Positions 23,001 through 31,399 are shown, counted from the first letter of the stretch. The stretch: DNA of 64,000 nt from Ilex aquifolium (GCA_951799425.1 OX637395.1:13432451-13496450), one strand, 5' to 3'. Made by a program: numbers and translations. The notes: generated by a model not told the origin, from the sequence alone.

Positions 23001-24309
23001 ATTATATTCAACAAGAAGGCCTTGATTACCATGAGACATTTTCGCCTGTTGTAAGTTGGAATAGTCAAGATTTTATTAGCATTAGCTGTAGTTAAAGGTT
23101 GGTTTTTGCATCAATTTGATCTAAACAATGTTTTTCTATTATACGGGGTATTAGAGGAAGTTGTTTATATTCAATTACCCCTCGATATTTTACCAAAGAG
23201 CAAAACAAAGTTTGCAATTTGAAGAAAAGTCTATATGGCCTTAGCGGTATGCCAAATTCTCATCTTCCATGATTAACTATGAATTTGTTAAATCTTATGA
23301 AGATTATAGTTTATTCATCAAGAGAACAGAAACTTCCTTTATGACTTTATTAGTTTATGTTGATGATATCATTGTTGCCTTCATGACTTTTTTCTTTGCG
23401 TATATAGCACTTAGATAGTTAACTTAGGTTTGTAATTTCTTGGGCATCACTCTTGTAATTAGTATATATATCGTGCAGTTAGGTGCCAATTGGCTGCATC
23501 AATGAAAGAAAGCTTTCTTCCTTCTCCTCTCTGTTGCTCTCCTCTCTCTATGTTCTTTCATCTTACTAATATACAGAAAAATCAGCAGAGCTACCTTTTC
23601 TTTCACTAAAAAGAAATTTATTCGCAAACCAATCAAATAATCAAACTCGATTCCCAGGATTCCAAGTTCCAACTTAAAAAAAAATGCACTTTCACAAACA
23701 AAAAGGTCATACACAGCACACACACACACTAGAAATTACAATCGGGAGAGCAGTTCAAAAACCAACAGCTGGATCATCCAAGAACTAATCAAAACATCAC
23801 ATACATTTCTGTGAGTTATTACAACAAAAATAACAAAAAACCTAAATAAATTGCAGAAACGATTACAATAACTTAAAAGAGAGAAATCCATTGGATGATC
23901 ACACACCAGAATTAGCAAGCATATATCTACGTGTTTTAGTATTTTAGTTCTGTGTATACGCACACATGACCCACCAATAGACACAACGATTCTTTATTTG
24001 GAAAATTAAGTTATAGTCAACACCTTTGAGCCCATCGGCGACCGCAGTGATGAAATCTTTCAGCTTAGAAGCAGCCTGATCCTCGTCAAGTTCTGTACGT
24101 CGGAAAGCGGCGGCGTCGATGTTGAGGCGTTTGAGAGCGTCGGACATGAGATTTTCCGGCAATGCAAGGCCAAACAGCGATGACGAAGCTCTCGATTCTG
24201 CGAATTCGAGCACCTGAGCTCCGGTGACAGAGCCGGTAGATAACGGCAGAGAGAGGTCGATGGATCGCAGCTGTGAACCATCAAGAACGGTCAAGCCTGC
24301 GTCGGCCAT
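7703..24309 (-). CDS. EF-hand calcium-binding family protein, 4 exons, 326 aa
   Basis: Four exons (24309-24024, 17181-16987, 8750-8569, 8020-7703) join with canonical GT..AG sites and consistent phase into 326 aa. It resembles the plant 'calcium-binding EF-hand family protein' group of soluble proteins of about 330 aa. An EF-type loop lies at residues 131-142 ([12 protein letters not shown]): Gly at loop position 6, Ile at 8 and Glu at 12 fit, but Lys at position 5 and Glu at 3 are unusual, so calcium binding may be weak. The conserved-looking block [14 protein letters not shown] follows. The rest is helical and acidic with no signal peptide or membrane segment. Introns are 6842, 8236 and 548 bp and are filled with transposons. 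The start at 24309 is the first Met after a TC-rich leader. The biochemical role is not known to me. The gene structure is well supported; function is by family only. Confidence 0.85.
8569..8750 (-). CDS. EF-hand gene exon 3
   Basis: The acceptor TTGAACAG is followed by AATTCCC, and the donor is AGAAAG followed by GTATGT. The exon encodes residues 161-221, from [16 protein letters not shown] through [16 protein letters not shown]. It begins upstream of the longest Met-initiated frame, which starts only at the internal ATG. Confidence 0.85.
9077..9190. repeat. Diverged direct repeat, copy 1 (copy 2 at about 10034-10135)
   Basis: About 110 bp sharing TAAATTACA, AGTCATACA, TAGTAAAA, and CAGTTCTATTCCAAC in order with 10034-10135. 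The two copies bracket the CGATACG-rich element at 9215-10006, within intron 2 of the EF-hand gene. Confidence 0.6.
9215..10006. mobile_element. CGATACG-repeat-rich DNA transposon remnant
   Basis: More than ten copies of CGTATCG/CGATACG words in both orientations cluster at the two ends of this stretch (9230-9360 and 9790-9995). This arrangement is typical of subterminal repeats bound by a transposase. No coding sequence is seen and I cannot fix the exact ends or a target duplication. A separate MITE (9850-9980) has inserted into its right end. Confidence 0.4.
9850..9980. mobile_element. 131-bp hAT-type MITE with perfect TIRs and TSD
   Basis: It starts TAGGGCTGTTAAT and ends ATTAACAGCCCTA, perfect 13-bp inverted repeats. 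The 8-mer CTTCCGAT flanks it exactly (9842-9849 and 9981-9988). It is non-coding. The perfect ends suggest a fairly recent insertion. Confidence 0.9.
10140..11379. other. Intron 2 filler without recognised features
   Basis: AT-rich intronic DNA of the EF-hand gene. Short open frames on both strands look spurious. I see no coding or structural signal. Confidence 0.4.
11380..12240. mobile_element. hAT-like element, CACGGACAC family copy 1
   Basis: The ends are CTATGAAGCACGGACAC and GTGTCCGTGCTTCTTAG, inverted repeats of 17 bp with one mismatch. The flanks CCTTAGGA (11372-11379) and CCTCAAGA (12241-12248) match at 6 of 8 positions, a decayed 8-bp duplication. GTGTCCG words cluster near both ends. 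The same family occurs at 53655-54464 with a perfect duplication. No transposase is present, and the short frames near 12153-12427 overlap its right end by chance. Confidence 0.75.
12720..13270. repeat. Degenerate ACCACTAAACTGACACTAAA repeat
   Basis: The phrases 'AAACCAC', 'TAAACTGACACTA' and 'TTGAGTTGAAAAC' recur with variable spacing on both sides of the solo LTR at 12853-13058. On the minus strand this reads as the low-complexity leader (TTTTGGCTCAATTTGTG-like) following the primer site at 13534-13546, so it may be interior sequence of that LTR element. Confidence 0.4.
12853..13058 (-). mobile_element. Probable solo LTR, 206 bp
   Basis: On the minus strand it begins TGTTAGAATG and ends CACATTAACA (TG..CA). 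Flanks CCACT and CTACT agree at 4 of 5 bases, fitting a 5-bp LTR-retrotransposon duplication. It contains a (GA)n/(CT)n stretch and an (AT)n stretch. No internal domain is adjacent, so it is probably a solo LTR. Confidence 0.5.
13534..13809 (-). mobile_element. LTR plus primer-binding site of a copia-like element
   Basis: On the minus strand an LTR-like block starts TGTTAGAGTG (13809), has a CT-rich 3' part, and ends near 13548. It is followed by TTGGTATCGGAGCC (13547-13534), close to the initiator-tRNA-Met primer site TGGTATCAGAGC. The usual terminal CA is decayed. Interior sequence would extend to lower coordinates, but I see no gag or pol there, so the element is truncated or a non-coding derivative. 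Confidence 0.55.
13810..15734. other. Intron 2 DNA without recognised genes
   Basis: Composition is less AT-biased than elsewhere, but every frame is broken. It may be decayed retrotransposon interior. I could not match any domain by eye. Confidence 0.35.
15735..16075 (-). mobile_element. Possible solo LTR
   Basis: On the minus strand it runs from TGTTGGATTAAG to CAAATTTTCACA (TG..CA), with a TATA-like ACATATAGGGG region and a CT-rich 3' half, as in promoter-bearing LTRs. No target duplication or primer site is visible at the chosen ends. The call is tentative. Confidence 0.35.
16987..17181 (-). CDS. EF-hand gene exon 2 (EF loop exon)
   Basis: The acceptor TGTTTAG is followed by ATGATCCC, and the donor is TTTGCAG followed by GTACGC. 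The exon encodes residues 96-160 including the EF-type loop [12 protein letters not shown] at residues 131-142. Phase 1 in and phase 1 out match exons 1 and 3. The ATG at the exon start is a spliced Asp codon, not an initiation codon. Confidence 0.85.
18188..18539. repeat. Tandem duplication of a 176-bp unit
   Basis: Two adjacent copies, 18188-18363 and 18364-18539, share CATTAGTAGC, GATACCATCACACGACC, GTTTTGTACAAGT and CCACTCCTACCTCCTC with scattered differences. They lie in intron 1 just upstream of the copia insertion. Confidence 0.85.
18664..18899 (+). repeat. 5' LTR of the copia element, 236 bp
   Basis: It starts TGGAATCACATGG and ends AAAAATCAACA, with TG..CA termini. The CT-rich stretch TTCCTTCTCCTCTCT near the 3' end is shared with the 3' LTR. 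The start is fixed by the GAGCT duplication. CGATATCAGAGC, the primer site, follows directly. Confidence 0.85.
18916..19762 (+). pseudogene. copia Gag remnant (N-terminal part)
   Basis: Translation from [13 protein letters not shown] reads through [17 protein letters not shown] and [19 protein letters not shown], matching the N-terminal gag block of plant copia elements. The frame is broken by a stop at about 19226, and a shifted frame continues with [20 protein letters not shown] (about 19380-19445) and [18 protein letters not shown] (19520 on). The zinc-knuckle part is separated by a nested element and resumes at about 20745. It is not functional. Confidence 0.8.
19706..20645. mobile_element. 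hAT-like non-autonomous element nested in copia gag
   Basis: The left end GTGCAACTTGGGAGGGTTAA (19711 on) is inverted at the right end (20612-20640, reverse complement GTGCAACTTGGCAGGGTT). The flanking 3 bases CTA also resemble the TAG start of hAT elements. ACCCGAACCC/GGGTTCGGG words cluster near both ends. I find no clean 8-bp duplication, so the ends are decayed. It splits Gag before the zinc knuckle. Confidence 0.6.
20745..20945 (+). pseudogene. copia Gag zinc-knuckle remnant, interrupted
   Basis: [12 protein letters not shown] gives the first half of a CX2CX4H knuckle. A short foreign insert (20791-20849) breaks it before the final Cys. Knuckle-like [14 protein letters not shown] follows downstream. 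A nested SINE tail explains the break. Confidence 0.65.
20791..20849 (+). mobile_element. SINE 3'-end fragment with 6-bp direct repeats
   Basis: The sequence CTGCGTACATCTAGCCCTCC through CCCCGCAATGGCG and CCTCGTGGACGCCC resembles the 3' part of Au-type plant SINEs. ATACCA lies on both sides (20785-20790 and 20850-20855), as expected for a 5'-truncated insertion. It is short, so the family call rests on recognisable wording. Confidence 0.5.
21170..21400 (+). pseudogene. copia aspartic protease remnant
   Basis: [13 protein letters not shown] carries the retroviral-type protease signature D-T-G-A with the usual following Cys residues. [19 protein letters not shown] matches the strand region after it. 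The frame is closed by stops shortly downstream. Confidence 0.7.
21630..22610 (+). pseudogene. copia integrase remnant
   Basis: HCDIWRPC (from 21630) gives the first catalytic Asp, and RSDKENEFG gives the second. The third catalytic Glu, normally in the QQNG-x-x-E-RKH motif, is Lys here (codon 21924-21926). Two in-frame stops are present (21714-21716 and 21897-21899). After them an open frame (21951-22610) retains the conserved [18 protein letters not shown] and [14 protein letters not shown] blocks. The enzyme would be dead. Confidence 0.8.
22781..23386 (+). pseudogene. copia reverse transcriptase remnant, truncated after YVDD
   Basis: The N-terminal frame (22781-23095) carries [32 protein letters not shown] and [12 protein letters not shown], the hallmarks of the copia RVT_2 domain. 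Further fragments in other frames read [10 protein letters not shown] and [13 protein letters not shown] (YVDD codons 23356-23367). Sequence then passes directly into LTR, so the rest of the domain and RNase H are missing. Confidence 0.85.
23387..23587 (+). repeat. 3' LTR, 5'-truncated
   Basis: Matches the last 200 bases or so of the 5' LTR from TTTTTCTTTG onward and ends AAAAATCAGCA. The first ~40 bases and the polypurine tract are missing, removed by the deletion that also took the reverse transcriptase C-terminus and RNase H. Confidence 0.85.
24024..24309 (-). CDS. EF-hand gene exon 1 (start codon exon)
   Basis: Encodes residues 1-95 plus one base, from [16 protein letters not shown] to ITAVADGLK. 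The donor is CTCAAAG followed by GTGTTG. The exon is GC-rich relative to its surroundings, as expected for a real coding exon. Upstream on the minus strand is a (TC)n/(AC)n leader. Confidence 0.85.
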
Positions 24310-24357
24310 TTTCTGATCAAACGGATGTAAGACTCTGTGTGTGAGTGTGAGTGTGTA

Positions 24358-24394
<37 letters not shown>

Positions 24395-24420
24395 AATAGA
24401 ATTGAATTTGAATTGAAATT
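24310..24420 (-). promoter_or_regulatory. 5' leader of the EF-hand gene with (TC)n/(AC)n microsatellite
   Basis: On the minus strand a (TC)n run (plus 24369-24394 as GA) and an (AC)n run (plus 24334-24368 as GT) lie just upstream of the ATG. Such pyrimidine tracts are common in plant 5' leaders. An A/T run (24515-24560) lies further upstream. I cannot identify a TATA box with confidence. Confidence 0.4.
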
Positions 24421-24599
24421 TGGAGAGACGACTAAGGAACGGAACCGCGTAGGAGTCTCTTTTCCTTCGTTTTGACGTTTGTGTAATTTGACTGGTCCTT
24501 TCTCTTTCTTTTTCTTTTTCTTTTTTTTTTTTTTCTTTTGATACTTAAAAAAAAGGCGGAACAAATGAAAACGTTCAGAGACCACTATGATAGGTCGTT

Positions 24600-25904
24600 A
24601 CTGATTTGATCATAAGACCCTTATCCGTGTCCGTTACTCTTCTCAGGAACGAACTTAGCTAAGTTAACATAACGGTTAATCATGAAACCCCAACGTGGAC
24701 TCCAAATTTAACTCATACTTGGCAGAAAAACTCCCGAAATAGCATTAATGATATTGGTTCTATTTAATTACTTTTTTTGTTTAAGATTTGAATTTTCTTA
24801 GGCAAATAAGAGTGACAATTTCCAAAATAATACATTACCATCATACAATCATAATATGAGATTAGTAATTAGCACTGAATACTAATTGACACAATCTCAA
24901 ATATGGCATGACTTATAATAACGAAAAAAAATAAACGAATTGTGTTGGTGTTATCAGGTTTAAGGGGCAGAGTTATTTATCAGGGACAATCGCCCTCCTC
25001 AATTTTTTTTTACACAAAACAATATTAGAATACATATAAATTTTTTTAAATAATCCCCCTAACTAAATTCTCATACACTTTTATTCTCCTAATCATTTAT
25101 AATATTTGAGTTAATTTTTTAAGTCTAAATTAAGTAAAATTTATTTAGTTGAATCCCCACACATTATTTTCAATAAAACATTCTTAAGCTCTTTGTTCTC
25201 TCTATTCCTATATATCATCCCCACTCTTCCATTATTATTAATTTAGATATATAAAAAAATATTTAATTACATTAATAATGAAATTATAAAAAACAATCGT
25301 AAATATATTGAATAAAAAAAATACCAATTGATATTTAAAATTTTTGTACTTTTTATTCATTCAATTTTTTTATATTATTATTGTCAAAATTTGCTCCCAT
25401 TATAATACATTTCTGACTTCACCCCTATTCAGTTTGAATAATCATACTCAACATTAAAAAATGACATGACCAAAAGTAAATGAAGATGTTTGATTGGTAT
25501 CCAATTATGATGTCCATAAATGTAGTTGACAATTGCAATATAGATGAATTGACCTAGTCATTTAAGAGCTTGCCCTATTGGGTTTTTTTTTTTTTTTCAA
25601 ATTAAATACAAATAAAGTTCAAGTTATTTTTTTCTTTTGAGAGAGTTGACTAAATCTTAATCCTTAAACCTTTTATCTATGTGTTTAGAAGCTAAATTAG
25701 GTTTGTTCCGGGAGCTAATGTAATGAGGCATCAATTTTCACCTATAATCCAATATGTTAGTGATTACCAATACATAACTTCATGCAAAAGCAACTCACTG
25801 TTTTGTTACTCTTTGTAAGTTCTGATATGAATCTATCTTACAAAAGTTATGAGGATGCAAAAGTGCAATTTTATCTACCCAAAAAAATTGTTTAAGTTAT
25901 TTTT
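24600..25904. other. Intergenic DNA, one possible decayed hAT element
   Basis: No coding signal. From about 24964 (AGGGGCAGAG) to about 25429 (CTTCACCCCT) weak inverted ends with 6-of-8 matching flanks (CAGGTTTA and CAGTTTGA) suggest an old hAT-like element, not firm enough for a separate entry. Confidence 0.3.
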
Positions 25905-26020
25905 AGGGTTAATTCCACTTTGCACCCTAAAAGATACTAAATTTCTCAATTTGTACCCTGAAAGTAAAACTTTCCAACATTGCACCATCCATCGTGTGAA
26001 ATTATTTCAATCTGACGTCC
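25905..26020. mobile_element. Mutator-like terminal inverted repeat, unpaired
   Basis: AGGGTTAATTCCACTTTGCACCCT-type text (25905 on) matches the style of plant MULE/MITE terminal repeats (first bases AGGGTTAATTCCACTT). No inverted partner is visible in the next 5 kb, so the element is truncated or the partner has decayed. It lies about 200 bp upstream of the GRF pseudogene. Confidence 0.35.
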
Positions 26021-26205
26021 ATTGATATCTTCGCCTGTTTTAAGCTCATGTGACAAGCACATGCAATGTAGAGGGGTTAATATATAAAACGCCAAACAAG
26101 TTTTGGCGAGCAAATGGTATGCATAGCACACTCCTCTTCATATACAGATCCAGATGAAAAATAGGAAGAACGAAAAGAAAAAAAGAGAAGGAGAGGAAGG
26201 GTAAA

Positions 26206-26808
26206 ATGGAGGGGTATTGCTATTGTTGTAGGAGAGCTCAAATGAAGACATCATTGAGAAATTTTTACCCTGAGAGGAAGATTTTCACATGTTCTAATCA
26301 TTAGATAAATTTGCCCACTTTTTTGCTTTATTTTGAGTGAATAATATTCAGAAAATTTGGGCAAATCTTGCCCAGTTACAAGCAATTAGTTGTGCATTAG
26401 TTGTTGTAAATCCAGTTACATATATTTTTTGTTTAACATAATTTATAGAATTTTTTTTGCTTAGTTATGATTCTGCTATTTTTATGTTTTATTTTTTGTT
26501 ACTATTTTTTGTGTCACTAGCAATTTACGTGAAATCTTTTTCGTCACATTTGATAGGTTGGTGATCCATATGGTTACTTGGCATGGATTAACCCACCAAT
26601 GTATACCCATTCACGCTAAATAATACTTAGATTGTTGCGCCATATGACGAGATTAGAAGCACAGATAGAGAGGAACAAAGTGAGAGATAGGATGTTTTGG
26701 TTATGCTTTGGTGGTTCGTGGTTGATCATGGTTGTCATTTATTGGTACATGGAAGGATCTGATGATGATGATGGCTTAGCTAGGGAGCTTCCAAATTATG
26801 GTATTTAA
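26206..26808 (+). pseudogene. GRF-type zinc-finger protein pseudogene
   Basis: Two exon-like blocks match the small plant GRF zinc-finger proteins. Block 1 (26206-26304) reads MEGYCYCCRRAQ, TSLRNFYPERKIFTCSN, the first half of the finger. After an intron-like gap, block 2 begins after AG at 26557 with VGDPYGYLAWINPPMYTHSR. An in-frame TAA follows (26617-26619), then IILRLLRHMTRLEAQIERNK, a short coiled coil, a hydrophobic stretch (FGGSWLIMVVIYWYM) typical of the family C-terminus, and a TAA stop at 26806-26808. The usual finger continuation and a clear splice donor are missing. The nonsense codon and weak donor indicate a pseudogene. The parent gene function is DNA/RNA-associated in general; none is assigned here. 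Confidence 0.65.
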
Positions 26809-28055
26809 GTTTGAGTTACCAAAGATTGTCAATTTTGGGATTTAATATGTGCAAGGTTGTCAATTTTGTAGATAATGTGAATGGTGTCAACTTGTTTTTG
26901 TGATATCTGTAATGTTGTCAACTAATTTGGACACAATGCAGATGTTTGAATTAGTGTTTCCTGTAATGTGACAATATATGTAATAGTTATGGAAGTAATG
27001 CGTCGGTTATGTTTGTGTTTTAGTTATTTGTTAGATCATATTTGTAATCATCTAATTTCGTAGAGTCTATTGTAAAATCTCAACCTATTTCATGGTCATG
27101 ATGCTATCAAGTTCAAGATCCGACAGCGTCATTAAAGGGATGAGATCAAGCGTCAAAGCTACATAATTCAACATTCGTATGCACCCTCATGCCTAAGACA
27201 AATGTAATGACCTAGACACCTACGATGAACCCTTAATTATTTTAACTTAGGATAATTAAGATGAAAATAGAATTGGAAGCGATTCGATTATAACTCCTAG
27301 GTGATTTTAAAAGAAAAATTTTTGGGATACCGCAAAGGATTTAGCACATGGATGTTTACCACTTTTATAAAAATTGCAAGTAGAAGTCTCTTTGGAAAAG
27401 GCATAAGGAATGATAATGCAACATCTTATAGCATATTATAGGTTTAGCTTTGAAATTTTTTACTAAGATATTGCCTGAGCACTCTTACAAAGGAAAATGG
27501 AGTTTGCCAATTTAGTTAAATATCTTTCATGATTTCTGATTTTATTACTAACTAGATTTACTTTGATGTGTCACTTAAATCTTATATTGTAATGAGATTC
27601 TTTTAACTTAATCTAATTTGTGATTGTTATGGTTTAGGGACCTTGAAGCATGATTAAAGATGTTACCACATGGTGAGGTGTGAACTCTTAGACTATTAAA
27701 ATCCCATTTAGTTTTTAGTATAAAAAGATCTCAAATAGTGAGGCTAATACTATTCTCAATGAACAATTGATTATGAACTTTTAAAACTCTATTGAGTTTA
27801 ACTGATAAAGGATGAAGGAAATCCTATTGGGGTTTGTGAGGGTGTTATGTCAAATACATTAGTTCTGATATGTTAGTTCTTGACCATTTTTCACCTTTTT
27901 TTTTCTAACTTTAAAAGTTGTAGTTTTGTAAGTTGTAGATGCAGAGAGAAATTAGACTTGGTGCTTTATTTTGGATTTTTTTTGGTCTAGCATCCTTCTA
28001 ATTATATCTTTCACAATTTACAATATTTTGTCAAATGTATCTTTCACCATTTACA
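26809..28055. other. Intergenic DNA without recognised features
   Basis: AT-rich, all frames short. I see no gene, repeat array or element boundary in this stretch. Confidence 0.4.
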
Positions 28056-28063
28056 ACAACATC

Positions 28064-29390
28064 TAGGGGTGTTCAAATTTTCAATTACCCGCAAATTTCG
28101 ACCATATTCTACTAATCAGTTACCCGAAAGAATCGGATAGGCCAACGGAAGATTTTTTGGTATTCTGCAAAAAATCGGGTAGGAATGTGAAATATCTATA
28201 AAATTTCCGTATTCCTACCCTACCCTACCCGCATACATATGTTAATCCCTAAAAATTAAAATCCAAAAATCTAGAAACCCTAATGTTTTATTGATGTTTA
28301 TGACTTTCTTATATATGATGTATTGATGGTTATGACTTTCTTATTGTGTTTTATTGTAATTATTTTTGTATTATCTAATTTATTGTGTTTTCTTTAGTAT
28401 TATTAGTTTATTGTGTTAGTTAATTAGTACAAGTTACTTAATTAAATTGTTAAAATGATCCAAAAATTAATAACTAAAAAATATGTGTTCACCCGATTTC
28501 CTACCTGATTGTTTTGGACAGAATTCGGGTAGGAATAGTACACTTGATCGGGTAGGGTAGACCAGGAGCGGAGCCAGAAAATTGTGTCAGGGTGGGCACA
28601 AATATTTTAACAATTATTATTTTTTTCTTGCAATTGATAGAAATAGGACAATAATTTATTTAATTACATCATATTTAATACTTAAAAGTTCATTAAACCC
28701 ACTATACTGAAATTTGGTAAACTTAGTATATACAAACGATAATATTTTTTTTTATAAAATATTAACTAATTAAAATCACTTAGAATTGATTTCTGTGAAT
28801 TTTTGTACTTTTAAAACGTTGTATAACAATTTTATTATTCTTTAGATACATAATCAAGTTATCACTTTGGTATTTATAAATCATTTGATCGATTATACAG
28901 TTCAATGTGCATTCTATAATTTTTACCATAATTAAAAAAAATAAATGTCAAAATCACAAGTAAACTAGCGAATATGTATATCATATTTTTTTTAGTCTTA
29001 GAAAATATAAAATAATTCTAGTATATTCAAAAAATTTCTAGATAGGTACATCATCATCTCAAAATGTGTCAAAAAATTCATATTCATTTGATATAAATTT
29101 ACTAATTGATGTGCCAAAAAAAATAGGAAGGACATAATTAAAATTATTCATTTGATATAAGTGTACATTAATATTTTTGTCTTTAATTTTAGGTGGGCAC
29201 AAATAATATATTATACAAATATACAATATACATACCTAAGTAAAAAAAAAATTGAGGGGGGACACTTGCCCACCCTGAACAGGGCTGCCTCCGCCTTTGG
29301 GGTAGACCAATAAAAAATTCTTCCGCAAAATATCGGGTAGGAAAATGGAATATTATAATTCCTACCCGTAAGGTAAGATGAACACCCCTA
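28064..29390. mobile_element. Outer hAT-like element (host of a nested hAT)
   Basis: Ends TAGGGGTGTTCA (28064) and TGAACACCCCTA (ending 29390) are perfect 12-bp inverted repeats. Flanks ACAACATC (28056-28063) and ACAATATC (29391-29398) agree at 7 of 8. CGGGTAGG/CCTACCCG words cluster near both ends. Without the insertion at 28563-29307 it would be about 580 bp. Non-coding. Confidence 0.85.
28563..29299. mobile_element. Inner hAT-like element, 737 bp
   Basis: Starts CAGGAGCGGAGCC and ends CTCCGCCTTTG, imperfect inverted repeats of the common plant 'CAGGGGCGGAGCC' type. The 8-mer GGGTAGAC occurs on both sides (28555-28562 and 29300-29307). The interior is AT-rich and non-coding. It inserted into the subterminal repeats of the outer element. 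Confidence 0.85.
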
Positions 29391-29399
29391 ACAATATCC

Positions 29400-30225
29400 A
29401 TCAAAATGTTTTTTAATTGATAAATAATGCACGAATGATAAATAATGCACGAATGCATATGGTATTATTAGTATGTTCAACTATATCTTCTTGGGTTTCA
29501 TGCTGACGTAAAATTAGACTTAGAACATTTCTTGTTGTTAATGTGATTCTATTTATTAGTCAATGGCCTACATGTTAGCTTTTTGACATGAATGCCTTTG
29601 GCTTTAAATAATGAAAAGATTTTCTAACAATGAGCAATCCTTAAATTTTTTTCTTGCCACTAGACATTTATTTTCTATCTATTGTTTTGCATTTCTTGTT
29701 AGATTAATGTTATAAGTGAACGAAACAATTTCGTTGCATTGTGATTTCTACCACGAGAGGTGAGGATTTAAGGTTTCTAACAAATATTACATGCAATGTG
29801 ACAAAAAGTACATGCGATATGCTATTTTAATAACTCTTACTATGTGTCATTTTGTTATTGGGCATAATTTTTTGCTTGTGACGTGACTATGAAATTCATT
29901 TATGTTATTGTGGTGGTTGAAAAATGGTTGTGTTATAAATTGTGTATATAGGTTGAACTTCTTTCGAAATTTTATTTTTAGCGAAAATTTTGTCAAAATT
30001 CTTTAAATTTATTGGAGCTAGAATGTTTTAATTTTGATTAAGATAAAAATCAAAAAATGAACCATACAATAGTAAGATTTGAAAATTTTAAGTGATTTGA
30101 CCCATTTTTTCCAATGTAGTCTCAATTTCTAATTTTTGGGTTTTTTCATGATACAGTGTCCTTAGACACGAGCAACTTTGTGTTAAAGATGGAAAAATTT
30201 AGGCTAAATGAGTATACATAGTATT
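29400..30225. other. Intergenic DNA without recognised features
   Basis: AT-rich. A short duplication (GATAAATAATGCACGAAT, twice at about 29419-29456) is the only pattern seen. No gene. Confidence 0.4.
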
Positions 30226-30500
30226 TAGGAAGAATTACATTCAAATTCCTTGAGGTTTGTTATTTCATCACTGAGATCCTTTAATATTTAAAAATTATTA
30301 TACACAGACTCCCTAAGCTTTGTACGTGCGTAACACTTATACCCCTACCGTCAATGTTCGTGACTAAATTATTCTCAAACCCCTTGAAATTTGTACGTGT
30401 GTAATATTTAGACTCCTCAAGTTTAAAATGTTATACTTAAACAAAAAATACTCCAATCAAAGATAGAATATCAAATATTTTAACTACTCAAATTTTAATC
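30226..30500 (+). mobile_element. Single arm of a long-TIR Mutator-like MITE
   Basis: TAGGAAGAATTAC at 30226, then CTTGAGGTTTGT, CGTAACACTTA, GTTATACTTA and AAAGATAGAATATCAAATA in the same order as the left arm of the element at 45723-46757. No right arm follows, so this copy is truncated. Confidence 0.6.
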
Positions 30501-30797
30501 GAATTTTATGTAGAAAGATTGTTTGGAGTTTACGAAAGGGTAATTTTAAAAGAATGTGACCGAAATTTTTCATAAAGTATAAAGAGTTGGTTGCAAAATA
30601 ATATCACTTGACACGTACTGTCAGAAACAACTATGTTTAAAACAATAGACTTTTCCTATTTTTTTATTTTTTTTTAAATTCCAATCAAACTTTGCCTAAG
30701 AGGGATGAGAGATATTACAGCAATTTATGCACCAACAGAGAGTTTGGTTGGAAGTAAGTTCTTAACGAATGTCTGGTGGCAATATGTTACATAATCA

Positions 30798-30958
30798 ATA
30801 TTACAAAACTCAAATAAAACTCAAAAAATTACAACTTAAATATATATTATCTCTTAGATAAATGGGTCCCATCAATTTTTTCAATATGACCCACTCATTT
30901 CACACTGATCCAATGAATGATATACATTTGAATTTCATTTGAGTTATGTAGTATTTCT
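30798..30958. mobile_element. Small MITE, family copy 1 (copy 2 at 62466-62632)
   Basis: Imperfect inverted ends (AATATTACAAAACTCAAAT and ATTTGAGTTATGTAGTATTT) enclose a core with CATCAATTTTTTCA and ACCCACTCATT, shared with 62466-62632. About 160 bp, non-coding. No target duplication could be fixed. Confidence 0.6.
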
Positions 30959-31293
30959 CATATTGCACGTACAGTCAATATTGCCACATTTATTTTTCTT
31001 CATAAACCACTCCTTTAGGTTACATATAATTACGAATACACTATTTCAATATTGAAAAATACACCACCCTTAAAGAGTCATCTTTGTAATATTATATAGT
31101 TTAGTGCATTTCAATAATCTATAAATTTTTATCCAAATACATTCAAATTAGTCTAAAAAAATTGCATTATCTCACAAAAACAAGATTAACTAACGTACCT
31201 TACACGCGCACTCCTCATTAGTCCTATATTATAAAAGAGTGTAGGCAAATTTTCGTCCCTCTAACTTTCATTTTAGGGTAACACTACTATACC

Positions 31294-31334
31294 GCCAACT
31301 TGCTTTTCGGTACCATACCGAAAAGTAAGTTGGC
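31294..31334. repeat. Short hairpin, 19-bp stem
   Basis: GCCAACTTGCTTTTCGGTA (31294-31312) pairs with TACCGAAAAGTAAGTTGGC (31316-31334) with one mismatch and a 3-nt loop. It lies just before the minisatellite block and may be a decayed transposon end or a simple palindrome. Confidence 0.6.
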
Positions 31335-31399
31335 TTATGTATGTTACACGTGGCTCTTTAATGGTTTTTTAAAACCGATTTCACCGGTATATTGTTGAA

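Larger units (their letters stand above)
18664..23587 (+). mobile_element. Ty1/copia LTR retrotransposon, degenerate, in intron 1 (antisense)
   Basis: A 5-bp duplication GAGCT flanks the element (18659-18663 and 23588-23592). The 5' LTR (18664-18899) is followed by the initiator-Met primer site at 18900-18911. Gag, protease, integrase and reverse transcriptase remnants follow in the copia order, all with stops or frameshifts. The 3' end is deleted: sequence passes from the reverse transcriptase YVDD motif straight into a 5'-truncated 3' LTR. About 17 differences over about 200 aligned LTR bases (counted by eye) indicate an old insertion. It lies antisense to the host EF-hand gene. Two later insertions sit in its gag region. 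Confidence 0.9.

Noticed and set aside
23944..24585. 213-aa frame as a complete gene for exon 1 of the EF-hand protein
   Set aside because: Its N-terminal part is a translated poly-purine and TC-repeat leader, and its C-terminal part reads into intron 1 after the GT donor at 24023.
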